Notes: generated by a model not told the origin, from the letters alone. DNA of 64,000 bases from an uncultured Pontibacter sp. (GCF_947495565.1 NZ_CANLZM010000001.1:1-64000), one strand, 5' to 3'; shown: positions 17,007-26,578, counted from the stretch's first letter. A program made the numbers and translations.

Positions 17007-17783
17007 ATGGCTAAACCTTTAATCTTAGTTTCCAACGACGACGGCATTACGGCACCGGGCATCAGAACGCTGGTGCGTGTGGCCATGAAGGTAGGGGAGG
17101 TAGTAGTAGTGGCGCCAGACTCGCCGCAATCGGGCATGGGCCATGCTATTACAATTGGTAACACACTGCGTTTAGATAAATCAATTGCCCTGGAGGATTT
17201 GGGTGTGGAAGCTTACGAATGCTCCGGCACACCCGCCGACTGCGTGAAACTGGCCAAGCACCACGTGCTCCGCGACCGGCAGCCTGACCTGGTGGTGAGC
17301 GGCATCAACCACGGTTCTAACTCCAGCATCAGCGTACTTTACTCGGGCACTATGTCGGCTGCTATTGAGGCGGCTATTGAGGGGTTGCCGGCCATTGGCT
17401 TCTCGCTGTGCGACTACGGGCACGGGGCGGATTTTTCTCATGTGGAGGAGTATGTGGAGAAGATCATACGTGAGGCGATAGAGAACCGCATACCTGAGAA
17501 GACGGCTCTGAACGTGAATTTCCCGAAGAAAAGCGAGGAGCCGATAAAAGGCATCAAGATCTGCCGACAGGCAAGAGCCAAGTGGCAGGAGGAGTTTGAT
17601 GAGCGCCTGGACCCGCACAACCGCAAATACTACTGGATGACGGGCAGCTTCGTAAACTTCGACAAAGGCGAGGACACGGACGAGTGGGCACTGGTTAATA
17701 ACTTTATTTCCATAGTGCCATGCCAGTTTGATATGACCGCGCACCATGCCATTAGTATGATTAACGAGGAGTGGAATTTTTAA
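17007..17783 (+). CDS. surE: 5'/3'-nucleotidase SurE
   Basis: The 258-residue protein carries the SurE metal site: VSNDDGI with Asp11 and Asp12, the Ser of PQSGMGHAIT, and the Asn of GINHGSN. The STMS-type segment SGTMSAAIEAAI also fits. It dephosphorylates nucleoside monophosphates, and is a stationary-phase survival enzyme in other bacteria. The start ATG is at the family-typical position before PLILVSNDDG. It is monocistronic and shares a bidirectional terminator with the TonB-domain genes. Confidence 0.95.
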   Translation: MAKPLILVSNDDGITAPGIRTLVRVAMKVGEVVVVAPDSPQSGMGHAITIGNTLRLDKSIALEDLGVEAYECSGTPADCVKLAKHHVLRDRQPDLVVSGINHGSNSSISVLYSGTMSAAIEAAIEGLPAIGFSLCDYGHGADFSHVEEYVEKIIREAIENRIPEKTALNVNFPKKSEEPIKGIKICRQARAKWQEEFDERLDPHNRKYYWMTGSFVNFDKGEDTDEWALVNNFISIVPCQFDMTAHHAISMINEEWNF

Positions 17784-17798
17784 TATCCCACTTTTCCT

Positions 17799-17845
17799 AA
17801 AGCTAAAAAGTCCCTGCTACATAATGGCAGGGACTTTTTAGCTTT
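17799..17845. terminator. Bidirectional terminator between surE and the TonB-domain operon
   Basis: Perfect 19-base arms (17799-17817 and 17827-17845, core AAAAAGTCCCTGC) with a nine-base loop lie between convergent units. Confidence 0.88.
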
Positions 17846-17868
17846 ACCGTAAATTGATGCAGCAGGTG

Positions 17869-18285
17869 CTACTTCTGCTTGCGGGGTGGAGCAGGCGATA
17901 TAAAAATAGGAACAGTAAAGCGAACCGGCACCAGTTTATTGTTCTGCATGCCCGGCTGCCATCTACCATTCATTTTTAGAACCGCGTTTACACAGGCCTC
18001 GTCTACTTGCGGAGATATACTTTGCACTACCTCCACATCATTTACAGACCCATCAACTCCTATCACAAAGCTTATCACCACTTTACCGGCTGGCGGATTT
18101 TTAGGTAGTTTAAGTTTAGCACTCAAGAACCTGAACATAGCCGCATCGCCACCTTTAAACTGTGGTAGCTGTTCTGTATATGTCCACTTTATCTCTTCAG
18201 AAACAACGGTTGAGTCTTGCGCAAAAGCTGAATTAGCAAGTATACACGCTGCAACAGAAAGTATAGCAACCAAAAGCCTGTACAT
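17869..18285 (-). CDS. Small secreted protein with one TonB C-terminal domain
   Basis: The 138-residue protein has a Sec signal (to about residue 22, ending SAFA-Q) and one TonB-C domain: LPQFKGGDAAMFRFL, GKVVISFVIGVDGSVNDVEVV and ACVNAVLKMNGRWQPG. It lacks the membrane anchor and proline-rich spacer of a true TonB, so energising outer-membrane transport on its own is unlikely. It is the last gene of the BlaI-M56 locus, before the bidirectional terminator. Confidence 0.85.
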   Translation of the reverse strand: MYRLLVAILSVAACILANSAFAQDSTVVSEEIKWTYTEQLPQFKGGDAAMFRFLSAKLKLPKNPPAGKVVISFVIGVDGSVNDVEVVQSISPQVDEACVNAVLKMNGRWQPGMQNNKLVPVRFTVPIFISPAPPRKQK

Positions 18286-18383
18286 GTGGGATCTAAATTT
18301 GAACCTAAAGGTATATTATTTCCTGTTGCTGTGTGTATAAAATCCTATAGTGCCTAAGCGGCTGTTCAGGCAAAGCAGCTGCT

Positions 18384-19202
18384 TTATTTCTCCTCCGAGC
18401 GCAGAAACTGCACAGGCAGGGCTAACTCTGCGGCTACAGGCTTGCCGCTTTTAGTGGCAGGCTGCCATTGCCCGGAGGTTGCTTTTACAGCTGCTGCGGC
18501 AGCCTCTGCCAGTTGGGCAAGTATGGTTTTGTTCTGCAGGTTAAAGGTAGAGGCATCCATGTAATCTAGTCTGGCATCCGGCCCAACGGTTTTCTTTAGT
18601 TTGGTGTTCGCCAGTTTGATGTTAGACACGCTGCCATCCTGCTCTACCGTAAACTTTACTACCACTCTGGCGTTCAGGTGCTCCTTTTTAGCCTCTTCAG
18701 GCAACTTCAGATGCTGGTTTATAGTCTGCAGCAGGGCTTGCTGCCCACCTTTAAACTGTGGCTGCTGGTCTGAGGTAGTGTTTTTTTGCTCATCCTTCAC
18801 TGAATAACGGATAGGCAAAGTATATAAAACCGGCACTACCTTTCCATTCTGCTTGCCTGGTGTCCATTTACCATTCATCATATTCACCACACGCACTGCC
18901 TCGGCATCCATACTTTGAATAAGTGATTTGATCACGTGCACATCGGAAATAGAACCGTTGGTGCCGACAATGAAGCTAATAACCACCAGGCCCTCCAGGC
19001 CCGCCTGCTGTGCGTCTTTCGGGTACTGAATGTTCTGGCCCAGGAACTTGAGCATTGCACCTTCACCGCCCTCAAACACCGGCATCTGATCCACATAGGT
19101 GTAAGGTTTTTCTGGAGTTTGTGCCATTGCAACAGGAGCAGAGGCAAGTATAGCCATACATGCAAGTGCGGCTGCGGTTAGGTGTTTAAGCGAGTTTTTC
19201 AT
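18384..19202 (-). CDS. Periplasmic protein with two TonB C-terminal domains
   Basis: The 272-residue protein starts with a Sec signal (about 1-27, ending PVAMAQ). The first TonB-C domain is at about 35-130 (MPVFEGGEGAMLKFLGQNI, LVVISFIVGTNGSISDV) and a second, more divergent one at about 140-270 (QPQFKGGQQALLQTI, VVVKFTVEQDGSV). The first domain is strikingly like the C terminus of the neighbouring M56 protein, including a PYTYV-QMP lead-in, so the genes probably arose by duplication. It has no membrane anchor besides the signal. The role is unknown; it may bind envelope ligands or the M56 sensor. Confidence 0.83.
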   Translation of the reverse strand: MKNSLKHLTAAALACMAILASAPVAMAQTPEKPYTYVDQMPVFEGGEGAMLKFLGQNIQYPKDAQQAGLEGLVVISFIVGTNGSISDVHVIKSLIQSMDAEAVRVVNMMNGKWTPGKQNGKVVPVLYTLPIRYSVKDEQKNTTSDQQPQFKGGQQALLQTINQHLKLPEEAKKEHLNARVVVKFTVEQDGSVSNIKLANTKLKKTVGPDARLDYMDASTFNLQNKTILAQLAEAAAAAVKATSGQWQPATKSGKPVAAELALPVQFLRSEEK

Positions 19203-19301
19203 GGTTAGTATATTTTTTAGGTTTTAGAAAAGGCAATAACTATCCTGCATCAGCCTTAGATAAGCTGAAAAAAAGGTATTTAAAAACGAATAAGTTATAC
19301 T

Positions 19302-20603
19302 TTACTTAATGGCGAAACGAATAGGAAGCGTATACCTCACCGGAACCGCCTGACCGTTTTGCCTGCCGGGAATCCAGTTGCCGTCCATCATTTTAATCAC
19401 GCGTATGGCTTCTTCGTCGGTGCCGTTGCCAAGCGGTTTTAATATGCTGATGTCGCGCAGGCTGCCGTTGTCCTCCACCACAAAGCTCAGCACCACCAAA
19501 CCCTCCGTGCCAGTCTCTTGTGCTTGTTCAGGGTAACGGATGTTTTTGCCCAGAAAAGCCATCATGGCTGCATCGCCTCCCTTAAAAGTGGGCATCTGCT
19601 CTACATAAGTATAAGGCTTTTGTTGTGTTGCTGGAGCAGCCTCTTGGGCAGAAGGTGCTGTTGCCTCTGCAGCAGGGTTAGTAACTAACTCTGAGGATGA
19701 ATTTATACTTTGGGAGACTGCCGTAGCCTGCTGCCGCGCAAGTATAAGCGCGAGGCCAGCCAATAGCGGAAGTGTAAGCAAAGGGCGCAGCCAGCTTGGT
19801 TTTTGCCCTTGTAGCTGCAGCATGCGCAGGCGCTTGAGCACCTGTGGCTTCGTAAAATGGCTACCTACAGGCAAGCCCATACTTAGCAGCGCCTCTTTAG
19901 AGAGTAAGGACGTGTATTTCTGTGCCTGGTGCACTGAAACCACAGCTGCGTCAGCCTGGTACTCGTGTACGTCGCGCAGCTCCTGTTTTAGCAGCCACAC
20001 AGCAGGATGCATCCAGAGTATAGCCGAAATCAATTCATAATAAAGCACATCCCAGGTATGCCCAAGTTCCACGTGTGCCAGCTCATGGGCCAGCACCTGT
20101 TTCTGCTCCTGCTGGTTTAGCTGCTCCTGCTGCTTACTCAGAAAAATGCTGCTGCCAAACGCAAAGGCGGCGTACTGGTTATCGAGTTGGTAAACCTCTG
20201 CGGGTACTTCGGCAAGTATGGGTTTGGCCACTGCTTTTAATTGCTTAATCTGCCATAACTGCTTTGCCAGCTTTGTTAAGAGCAGCGCTATGCCTGTAAA
20301 GTATAAACCCAGAAGCAGAGCGGGTAGGAGGGAGCCTGTAGTTTCGGTTGGTTTAGGGGCGGTGGTTGTTACACTAATCTCGCCGAGCTGCACTGCATGT
20401 AGCACCTGCGCTACAGCGGCATCCGGGGCAAGTATGGCGGGCCAGCTAAGGAGCGGTAGCAACAAAGCGAGGACAGGAGCTGCCAGCAAGTATAGCCTGT
20501 TGAAGCTAAAAGTTTGCTGGCGGCGCAGCAGTGCGTAGTGAATCAGGTAGAGCATCAGCAGCCCGATTCCTGCTTTTATGGTATAATTAAGTATGGCTTC
20601 CAT
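19302..20603 (-). CDS. BlaR1/M56-type membrane metallopeptidase with C-terminal TonB domain
   Basis: The 433-residue protein has transmembrane segments near 10-25, 38-55 and 93-110, and another near 275-290. The gluzincin motif HELAH is at 173-177, with a downstream Glu/Asp-rich segment (HEYQAD). From about 335 to the end it carries a TonB-C domain in place of the penicillin-binding sensor of BlaR1. In BlaR1/MecR1 systems the peptidase inactivates the paired BlaI repressor after a signal. Here the start overlaps the blaI-like gene by 17 bases, so the two form a pair. The signal sensed is unknown. Confidence 0.88.
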   Translation of the reverse strand: MEAILNYTIKAGIGLLMLYLIHYALLRRQQTFSFNRLYLLAAPVLALLLPLLSWPAILAPDAAVAQVLHAVQLGEISVTTTAPKPTETTGSLLPALLLGLYFTGIALLLTKLAKQLWQIKQLKAVAKPILAEVPAEVYQLDNQYAAFAFGSSIFLSKQQEQLNQQEQKQVLAHELAHVELGHTWDVLYYELISAILWMHPAVWLLKQELRDVHEYQADAAVVSVHQAQKYTSLLSKEALLSMGLPVGSHFTKPQVLKRLRMLQLQGQKPSWLRPLLTLPLLAGLALILARQQATAVSQSINSSSELVTNPAAEATAPSAQEAAPATQQKPYTYVEQMPTFKGGDAAMMAFLGKNIRYPEQAQETGTEGLVVLSFVVEDNGSLRDISILKPLGNGTDEEAIRVIKMMDGNWIPGRQNGQAVPVRYTLPIRFAIK

Positions 20604-20979
20604 CGGTGCTGTCGTTTTCGTCCAAGTCTTGTTTTACGTGCCGCATCAGTTGGTCCAGTTCGTTTACATTCAGGTTATTGTCTTTGGCAAAGAAGGAGAC
20701 CAGCTTCTCGAAAGAGCCACCAAAGTAGCCGCTCATGAAGTTCTTTAGGAAAAAACTTTTATACTTGTCCTGGTCTACCAGCGGAAAGTACTGGTGCGAC
20801 TTCCCAAAAGCCTCGTGCCCCACAAATCCTTTTGTCTCCAGAATGCGAACGATGGTAGATACGGTATTGTAGGCTGGCTTCGGCTCCGGCAGTTCCTCAA
20901 GTACATCCCGCACAAATGCCCGCTCCAGCTTCCAGAGCACCTGCATGATCTCTTCCTCGGCTTTGGTTAGTTCTTTCAT
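20587..20979 (-). CDS. BlaI/MecI-family transcriptional repressor
   Basis: The 130-residue protein has the winged helix of the BlaI family: LTKAEEEIMQVLW at the start, YNTVSTIVRILETKGFVGHE as the recognition helix and wing, and a C-terminal dimerisation region. Family knowledge makes it a dimeric repressor of its own operon, relieved by the co-encoded M56 peptidase. An ACTAA/TTAGT dyad cluster lies about 50-75 bases upstream of the start (21027-21054) and is the likely operator. Confidence 0.9.
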   Translation of the reverse strand: MKELTKAEEEIMQVLWKLERAFVRDVLEELPEPKPAYNTVSTIVRILETKGFVGHEAFGKSHQYFPLVDQDKYKSFFLKNFMSGYFGGSFEKLVSFFAKDNNLNVNELDQLMRHVKQDLDENDSTDGSHT

Positions 20980-21026
20980 AGAAGTATAAATAGCTGTGTT
21001 GCTGTAGTAAATATATAACTATATAC

Positions 21027-21054
21027 TTAGTTTAAAAACTAAAAGTTTAGTTTT
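21027..21054 (-). promoter_or_regulatory. Candidate BlaI operator: overlapping ACTAA/TTAGT dyads
   Basis: Two overlapping perfect dyads share a half site: TTAGTTT-AA-AAACTAA (21027-21042) and AAAACTAAA-AG-TTTAGTTTT (21035-21054). They lie upstream of the minus-strand blaI-like gene and before the susD terminator. BlaI-family dimers bind such palindromes; assignment here is inference from position. Confidence 0.5.
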
Positions 21055-21068
21055 TATGATTTATATAT

Positions 21069-21106
21069 AAAAAAAGCGGCCTCTAGTAGTAGAGGCCGCT
21101 TTTTTT
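21069..21106 (-). terminator. susD intrinsic terminator
   Basis: Arms with core GCGGCCTCTA and TAGAGGCCGC, a four-base loop and flanking A- and T-runs follow the susD stop by 12 bases. Confidence 0.88.
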
Positions 21107-21117
21107 ATGAAATTGGA

Positions 21118-22536
21118 TTAGTACCCAGGGTTTTGTTGTAGGTTAGGGTTAACCTCTATTTGCTGTAGCGGTATTGGCCAGAGGCTACGGAATGAGGTAT
21201 TATCCTCTTCACAGAAGCCAAGCAAGTCACAGGTTAGGTTGTAGCGCTTCAGATCCATGAAGCGCAGGCCTTCCCCAACGAATTCTAAACGGCGCTGCTC
21301 CAGAATCTCTGATAGCGCCTGCGCATTGGTTAAACCTTCCACGCGTAGCAAGCCTGCCCGCTCACGGATCATATTGATGTCGGAGATCACATCAGCACTT
21401 GCCATGGCTGCACCTCCAGCCATTCTTGCATTTGCCTCTGCCCGGATCAGGTACATCTCCGCAAGGCGGATGATGATAACGTTATCTGCGTTGTTCGTAA
21501 CGTCGTCATACTTGATCAACCTGTTGCGGTTCCGCTCAAAACGAGTGGTAGCCTCTAAGCGCTCATCTTTAAAAAACGTAGTGTCTGTTACTGTTTCGTT
21601 GTTTACTTCTCTTTCTACGACAACGGTGTCTGTCTGGGCCAAGAAAGTATTTACAACACCAGAACTCACATAAAAGCGCTGACCAGATGTGGAAGGATCA
21701 GAAGAAGTTCCTAGTGCGTTCGCATCGTTCAGCGTGAAATTTAACTCAAAGATTGCTTCGTTGCTGCCTTCCTGTGTGTACAGTGTGCCGAAATCTTCTA
21801 CAAGTTCATACGGACCGCTGTTGATTACTTCGGACGCGTTAGCCTCTGCTTCTGCCCAGTTGCCTTGTTGCAAGTGCACACGTGCCAGCAGCGCAGTCGC
21901 AGCTAAGCCACTTGCACGTTCGTTACCTGCAGTTCCTTCCAGAAGCATCTCAGCGTCCTGCAAGTCTGCGATGACAGCCGCATATACTTCAGCTTCCGTT
22001 GCACGCGGCAGGTTTTGAATTTCCTCAATTGTGGTGGATGGGGAAGTAACCACCGGAACACCACCAAAAACTTTTAAAAGATCGAAATGAGCCAGTGCGC
22101 GGATAAACTTCATTTCCCCTACAATCTGGTCTCTTTCTTCAGCTGTCACGTCATCACTATCAACTAGGCGCTCAGCGTTTCTGATCGTGATGTTCGCACG
22201 GTTTATTGCCGTGTAGATTCCAGCCCATGTACTGGCGATCTGTAAGTTTGAGGCATTTATGCGCTTGCTGGCTACCTCTCTGTCTGTTGTAAAAGTACCG
22301 GCAAACGTCAGATTGTCTGCATACAGACCTTGGTAAAGCAGGTACCGCTGTCCGTAATAGTCGGCATCCTGCAGTGCACTGTATGCTCCTAATGCTGAGC
22401 GGTTTAGTGTTGTAAAGTCAACTACAGCCCCATCAGCCTCAATGGCGGTAGTTGGTTCTACGTCCAGTACCTCCTCGCAACCAGTAAAGGTGAAAAGCCC
22501 TATAGCGGCTGCTAATATGATTGGATATTTTTTCAT
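21118..22536 (-). CDS. SusD/RagB-family nutrient-binding outer-membrane lipoprotein
   Basis: I choose the start at 22536, which gives MKKYPIILAAAIGLFTFTGC with the lipobox Cys directly after the signal; the longer frame to 22572 overlaps susC. The 472-residue mature protein has SusD features: the N-terminal EVLDVEPTTAI, helical TPR-like segments, and the C-terminal ILEQRRLEFVGEGLRFMDLKRY followed by LWPIPLQQIEVNPNLQQNPGY. SusD is the surface lid of a SusC transporter and binds glycans or peptides. The substrate cannot be told, because no hydrolase or sigma factor gene is adjacent. Confidence 0.93.
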   Translation of the reverse strand: MKKYPIILAAAIGLFTFTGCEEVLDVEPTTAIEADGAVVDFTTLNRSALGAYSALQDADYYGQRYLLYQGLYADNLTFAGTFTTDREVASKRINASNLQIASTWAGIYTAINRANITIRNAERLVDSDDVTAEERDQIVGEMKFIRALAHFDLLKVFGGVPVVTSPSTTIEEIQNLPRATEAEVYAAVIADLQDAEMLLEGTAGNERASGLAATALLARVHLQQGNWAEAEANASEVINSGPYELVEDFGTLYTQEGSNEAIFELNFTLNDANALGTSSDPSTSGQRFYVSSGVVNTFLAQTDTVVVEREVNNETVTDTTFFKDERLEATTRFERNRNRLIKYDDVTNNADNVIIIRLAEMYLIRAEANARMAGGAAMASADVISDINMIRERAGLLRVEGLTNAQALSEILEQRRLEFVGEGLRFMDLKRYNLTCDLLGFCEEDNTSFRSLWPIPLQQIEVNPNLQQNPGY

Positions 22537-22558
22537 GTTATGTCTTTCGTTATTCTTT

Positions 22559-25500
22559 TTAGAAACCAACATTTACACCAAAAGTGATTGTTCTGGCTTG
22601 TGGGAAAGTATAAAAGTCTACTCCCAAAGTTGTATTTGACGTTCCTGCAAAGTTAACCTCAGGGTCAAACCCTGGGTAATCAGTAAATGTAAACAGGTTT
22701 TGTGCTTGTGCATACACACGCAGGCTTCTCAGTTTGATTCGTTCAGTCAACGATGTAGGTATTGTATACCCTAGCACAACGTTCTTCACGCGGGTATAAG
22801 AGCCATCGTAGATAAAGCGCGATGAGTTGCTGCGGTTATTGTTGTTAGGGTCAAAAACAGTTGCTCTCGGCACGTCTGTTACATCACCTTCCTGCTGCCA
22901 GCGGTCTGATACAAGCGACAACATGTTATCGTCCAGGAAGTCGTTGCCTAGGTGCTGCTGGTATTGGTGTGCCGGGTTGGCGATTTGATTACCCACAGAG
23001 AACTGTAGGAACACACTCAGATCAAAATTACGGTAGGCTAAGGTGTTGGTGAAGCCTCCTACATAATCTGGCTGTGCATTACCGATAATGGTTAAATCAT
23101 CGTCGGTAATAAGGCCATCAGGCTGTCCGTTTGGTCCGCTGATGTCACGGAAGTTAACATCTCCTGCCTGAGCGCCCTGCTGCAGGCGGCTATCTGGAAT
23201 TTCAGCCATTGTGCTATAAACACCATCTGTCTGAAACCCATAAAATGTTCCTATAGGCTCTCCTTCACGTAACACAAGCGAGTTACCTCCAAAACCGTAG
23301 AAAATGTCCTGGCCTTCATATAGTTCTGTTACCTTGTTTCTGTTAAACGAGATATTAAAGTCAGATGTCCAGTTAAAGCCATCCTTTCCGCCGTCTATGT
23401 TTACTGTGTTCAAAGCCAATTCAAAGCCTTTGTTCTCGGTAGCGCCAATATTAGACTGGTAACTTGCAAAACCGTTTTGTGTGGCAACTGGCCGCGAGAA
23501 CAACAGGTCGTCAGTCTTTTTGATGTAATAATCAAGGGCTAGGTTGATTCTGTTGTTCAGGAAACCAATATCAGCACCTACGTTAAATTGTGAGGTAGAC
23601 TCCCACTTTAAGTCTGGGTTCGGAATCTGCGTTAGAGCAATACCCGGTAAATCCTGATAATTAGCGCCAGTTACCAATGCTTGGTAGCTAAAGTTACCGA
23701 TTTCCTGGTTACCAGTTACTCCGTAAGAACCACGTAGCTTGAGCTCGCTAAGCAAACCTATGTCTGACATGAACCCTTCCTCTATTAGTCTCCAGCCAGC
23801 TGAAACAGATGGGAAGTAGCCATATCGGTTGTTTTCTCCGAAACGTGAGGAGCCATCAGCACGGAAGTTTACCCCAAGAAGGTATTTATCCTGAAAGCTA
23901 TAGTTTAAACGCCCGAAATACGATATTAGGACACTCTCTGTTAATGAGCTGGAACCATCATTTACACGGGCAGCACTTGCTACATATCGGAATTGCTCTC
24001 CAGGGAAGCCTTGGCCAGTAACATAAGACGATTTAATGTCATTGTTCTCGCGGCTGGTACCAAGCACTGCGGAAACATTATGCATTTCGTTGTAGGTTTT
24101 GTTGTAGCTAAGCGTAGACTCCAGCAGAAGCTTTGTAGCAATAGTCGAAGCATTTGTCGCTTCACCGCCTGTAGCTGTCGCGAAAGATCCAGGATAGTTT
24201 ATAGCAGTATAGCGGCGCTCATCCACATTTAATGCGTCATAACCACCTTTTACCTGCAAATCTAATCCCTCAACCAGGGTATAGCGGGCAAAAATATTGC
24301 CTAGTGCACGTAAGTTTGTGGTTACGTCATCATTCTCTGTGCCTTCTGCCACTGGGTTAGTGTAAAAGTAGTTAGGTCGTGTATAGCTGCCATCTTCGTA
24401 GTATACAGGGAAAATAGGTGATGCCGCTAGTGCATTAGCAAACGGTCCGTATAATGTGTTATCACTTACAATACGGTTGTTTTCTGAACGGCTCAACTGG
24501 ATGCTTGTACCAAACGCGAGTTTATCATTCACATTATGGTCAAGGTTTAAGCGAGTTGAGTAACGTTGATACTGGCTTCCGATAATGATGCCTTTCTGGT
24601 CAAAATAGTTTCCAGAAACGTAATAACGCGTTTTAGCATCACCACCGCTCACAGAAAGTTCGTAGTTTTGAATGCTGGCATTTCTTGTTACTTCATCAAT
24701 CCAGTCCGTTTCAGTTGGTTCAAAGTCAACACCTCCATAGTAGTAGTCAATGAAATCCTCAAAAGTAGCACCTGGAGCTAGCTCACCATCGTTCACATAG
24801 GCCTCCACCATTATTTCCTTATACTCTTCTGCTCCCAGAAAGTCAGGCTTTTCCCACATGCTCTGAACACCGCCGTAGGCATTGAAGTTGATCTGGGTCT
24901 TGCGGTTAGCACCTCGTTTGGTAGTTATCAAAACTACACCATTTGCTGCTCTTGATCCGTAGATAGCAGCGGCAGAAGCATCCTTCAAAATGTCGATTGA
25001 CTCAATGTCATTTGGGTTAAGGTCAGCTATCGCATTGACGCTTTGCCCTCCATATCCAAGTTGTGAGTAGTCGCCTGTTGTTAATGGCACGCCATCTACC
25101 ACGTAGAGTGGCTGGTTGTTAGCGGAGATAGAGGTTGCACCGCGTACGCGTACACTAATGCCTGCGCCCGGGGTACCAGAATTCTGAGATATCTGCACAC
25201 CGGCAGCACGTCCTTGCAGGGCCTGGTCTACACTGGTTACGGGCAGGTTTTCAAGTTCTTCGGATGTTACTTTAGCTGTCGCGCCTGTTACCTGACGGCG
25301 CTCCTGTGTACCATATCCTACCACCACAACTTCTTCCAGCAGTTTTTCATCGGTTGCCAGTTGCACGTTCACAGTTGAGCGGCCACTTACAGGCACTTCC
25401 TGTGTGGTCATGCCTATAAAGCGAAATACCAGTGTAGCGTTTGGCTGTACATTTAAACGGTATTCACCATCGGCACCAGTGGTTATACCGTTAGAAGTGC

Positions 25501-25642
25501 CTTTTTCCAGAACCGTAACACCGGGTAGTGCAGAGCCATCTGAGGCTGCAGTCACCCTTCCTGATACAGTTTGAGCCTGTGCCCACGCGCTTGTCATCAG
25601 CGCGAAGATCATCAAAAAGCTCAATAGTAAACTTCTCTTCAT
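22559..25642 (-). CDS. SusC/RagA-family TonB-dependent outer-membrane transporter
   Basis: The 1027-residue protein has a Sec signal (to about residue 23), a carboxypeptidase-like regulatory domain (about 25-105; VSGRVTAASDGSALPGVTV), the TonB-box region EEVVVVGYGTQ, a plug domain (to about 240, VDGVPL and GSRAANGVVLITTKRG) and a C-terminal beta barrel ending in the aromatic GVNVGF. It imports bulky nutrients with energy from TonB. It has no N-terminal STN domain, so it is not obviously tied to an anti-sigma factor. susD follows after about 20 bases. The gene has almost none of the AAGTATA motifs common elsewhere. Confidence 0.95.
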   Translation of the reverse strand: MKRSLLLSFLMIFALMTSAWAQAQTVSGRVTAASDGSALPGVTVLEKGTSNGITTGADGEYRLNVQPNATLVFRFIGMTTQEVPVSGRSTVNVQLATDEKLLEEVVVVGYGTQERRQVTGATAKVTSEELENLPVTSVDQALQGRAAGVQISQNSGTPGAGISVRVRGATSISANNQPLYVVDGVPLTTGDYSQLGYGGQSVNAIADLNPNDIESIDILKDASAAAIYGSRAANGVVLITTKRGANRKTQINFNAYGGVQSMWEKPDFLGAEEYKEIMVEAYVNDGELAPGATFEDFIDYYYGGVDFEPTETDWIDEVTRNASIQNYELSVSGGDAKTRYYVSGNYFDQKGIIIGSQYQRYSTRLNLDHNVNDKLAFGTSIQLSRSENNRIVSDNTLYGPFANALAASPIFPVYYEDGSYTRPNYFYTNPVAEGTENDDVTTNLRALGNIFARYTLVEGLDLQVKGGYDALNVDERRYTAINYPGSFATATGGEATNASTIATKLLLESTLSYNKTYNEMHNVSAVLGTSRENNDIKSSYVTGQGFPGEQFRYVASAARVNDGSSSLTESVLISYFGRLNYSFQDKYLLGVNFRADGSSRFGENNRYGYFPSVSAGWRLIEEGFMSDIGLLSELKLRGSYGVTGNQEIGNFSYQALVTGANYQDLPGIALTQIPNPDLKWESTSQFNVGADIGFLNNRINLALDYYIKKTDDLLFSRPVATQNGFASYQSNIGATENKGFELALNTVNIDGGKDGFNWTSDFNISFNRNKVTELYEGQDIFYGFGGNSLVLREGEPIGTFYGFQTDGVYSTMAEIPDSRLQQGAQAGDVNFRDISGPNGQPDGLITDDDLTIIGNAQPDYVGGFTNTLAYRNFDLSVFLQFSVGNQIANPAHQYQQHLGNDFLDDNMLSLVSDRWQQEGDVTDVPRATVFDPNNNNRSNSSRFIYDGSYTRVKNVVLGYTIPTSLTERIKLRSLRVYAQAQNLFTFTDYPGFDPEVNFAGTSNTTLGVDFYTFPQARTITFGVNVGF

Positions 25643-25921
25643 AATTAATCTGGTTAGTTTTAAAATTTAATAATAATGTAATAGGTAGTATGCTGGTCTC
25701 TACTTTATACCAGTTTGTTTAAGCAAAGTATTATGTAAATATAATTAGTAAAACTGAAATTATTGGTTGCTATGGGTTATAAGTGCAAATTAATTTTATC
25801 TTTAAAGGCTTCAAAATAAATGATGTTTTAACATGAGCCTGGGGTTGCGAAAGCAACCTGCAAACCAAATGTACAACTGAAAAAAAGTAGGGTACAGGCT
25901 TGTATTCTTAATTATAGGCAG

Positions 25922-26533
25922 TTAGACAACGTTCTTGTTGAGTTCTGCCTTCTCCATCATGTGTACCGCCAGAAAGCTATTTCCGCCTTTTATACTTGCC
26001 TGCCAGCCCAGGCGCTTTAACTCGCGGCGGATAAAGCTGTTTAACAGGCCATGCGCTACCAGTATAGTGGTTTTGTTTTGCCGGGCATCCTGCTCAAGCA
26101 GCTCTGCCGCCTGCTTGGCGCGTGCTCGGGCTTGGCGGAAAGTCTCTATATCACGGCTGTTAAAACCCAGAAACCAAAGCAGACGGGCACTCAGCAGCCA
26201 AAACCTGATGGGCAGGCGTAGCCACGGCAGCGAAATAATCCGACGCTCAAATTCCCGAAAGGTATGATCTATCTTTAGTTCAACCTCCTCCCCAAAAATA
26301 GCACGGGCTGTGAGCTGCGAACGCACAAGTGTGCTGCAGTATACTTGCTTTATCTGCTTGTGAGGAATAGCCTCGTGCTGCAGTACAAACTTTTCAACCT
26401 GGGCAGTATCATAATCAACTATGTATTGGCGGGCGGCCTTCACATCAAATAATCCATTGCGCGCTACCTTAGGTTTTGCGTGGCGGATAAGGAAAATGCG
26501 GTGCGTGCTTTCAGCAGGGTTCAAGTATGGCAA
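25922..26533 (-). CDS. Histidine phosphatase superfamily protein
   Basis: The 203-residue protein has the phosphoglycerate-mutase-like motif LIRHAKP with the phospho-accepting His18, and the second His in VAHGLLNSF. An acidic Glu after REFE may be the proton donor. It could act on phosphorylated proteins, sugars or metabolites; the family does not predict the substrate. The downstream region to the susC promoter (25643-25921) has only a small GGTTGC-GAAA-GCAACC stem at 25843-25858. Confidence 0.82.
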   Translation of the reverse strand: MPYLNPAESTHRIFLIRHAKPKVARNGLFDVKAARQYIVDYDTAQVEKFVLQHEAIPHKQIKQVYCSTLVRSQLTARAIFGEEVELKIDHTFREFERRIISLPWLRLPIRFWLLSARLLWFLGFNSRDIETFRQARARAKQAAELLEQDARQNKTTILVAHGLLNSFIRRELKRLGWQASIKGGNSFLAVHMMEKAELNKNVV

Positions 26534-26578
26534 TTTTGGTAGTGATATACTTTACCTCCAAAAGGCTGCTGCGGTTGC

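Noticed and set aside
25843-25858. GGTTGC-GAAA-GCAACC hairpin as a terminator
   Set aside because: The stem is six bases and no T-run follows on either strand.
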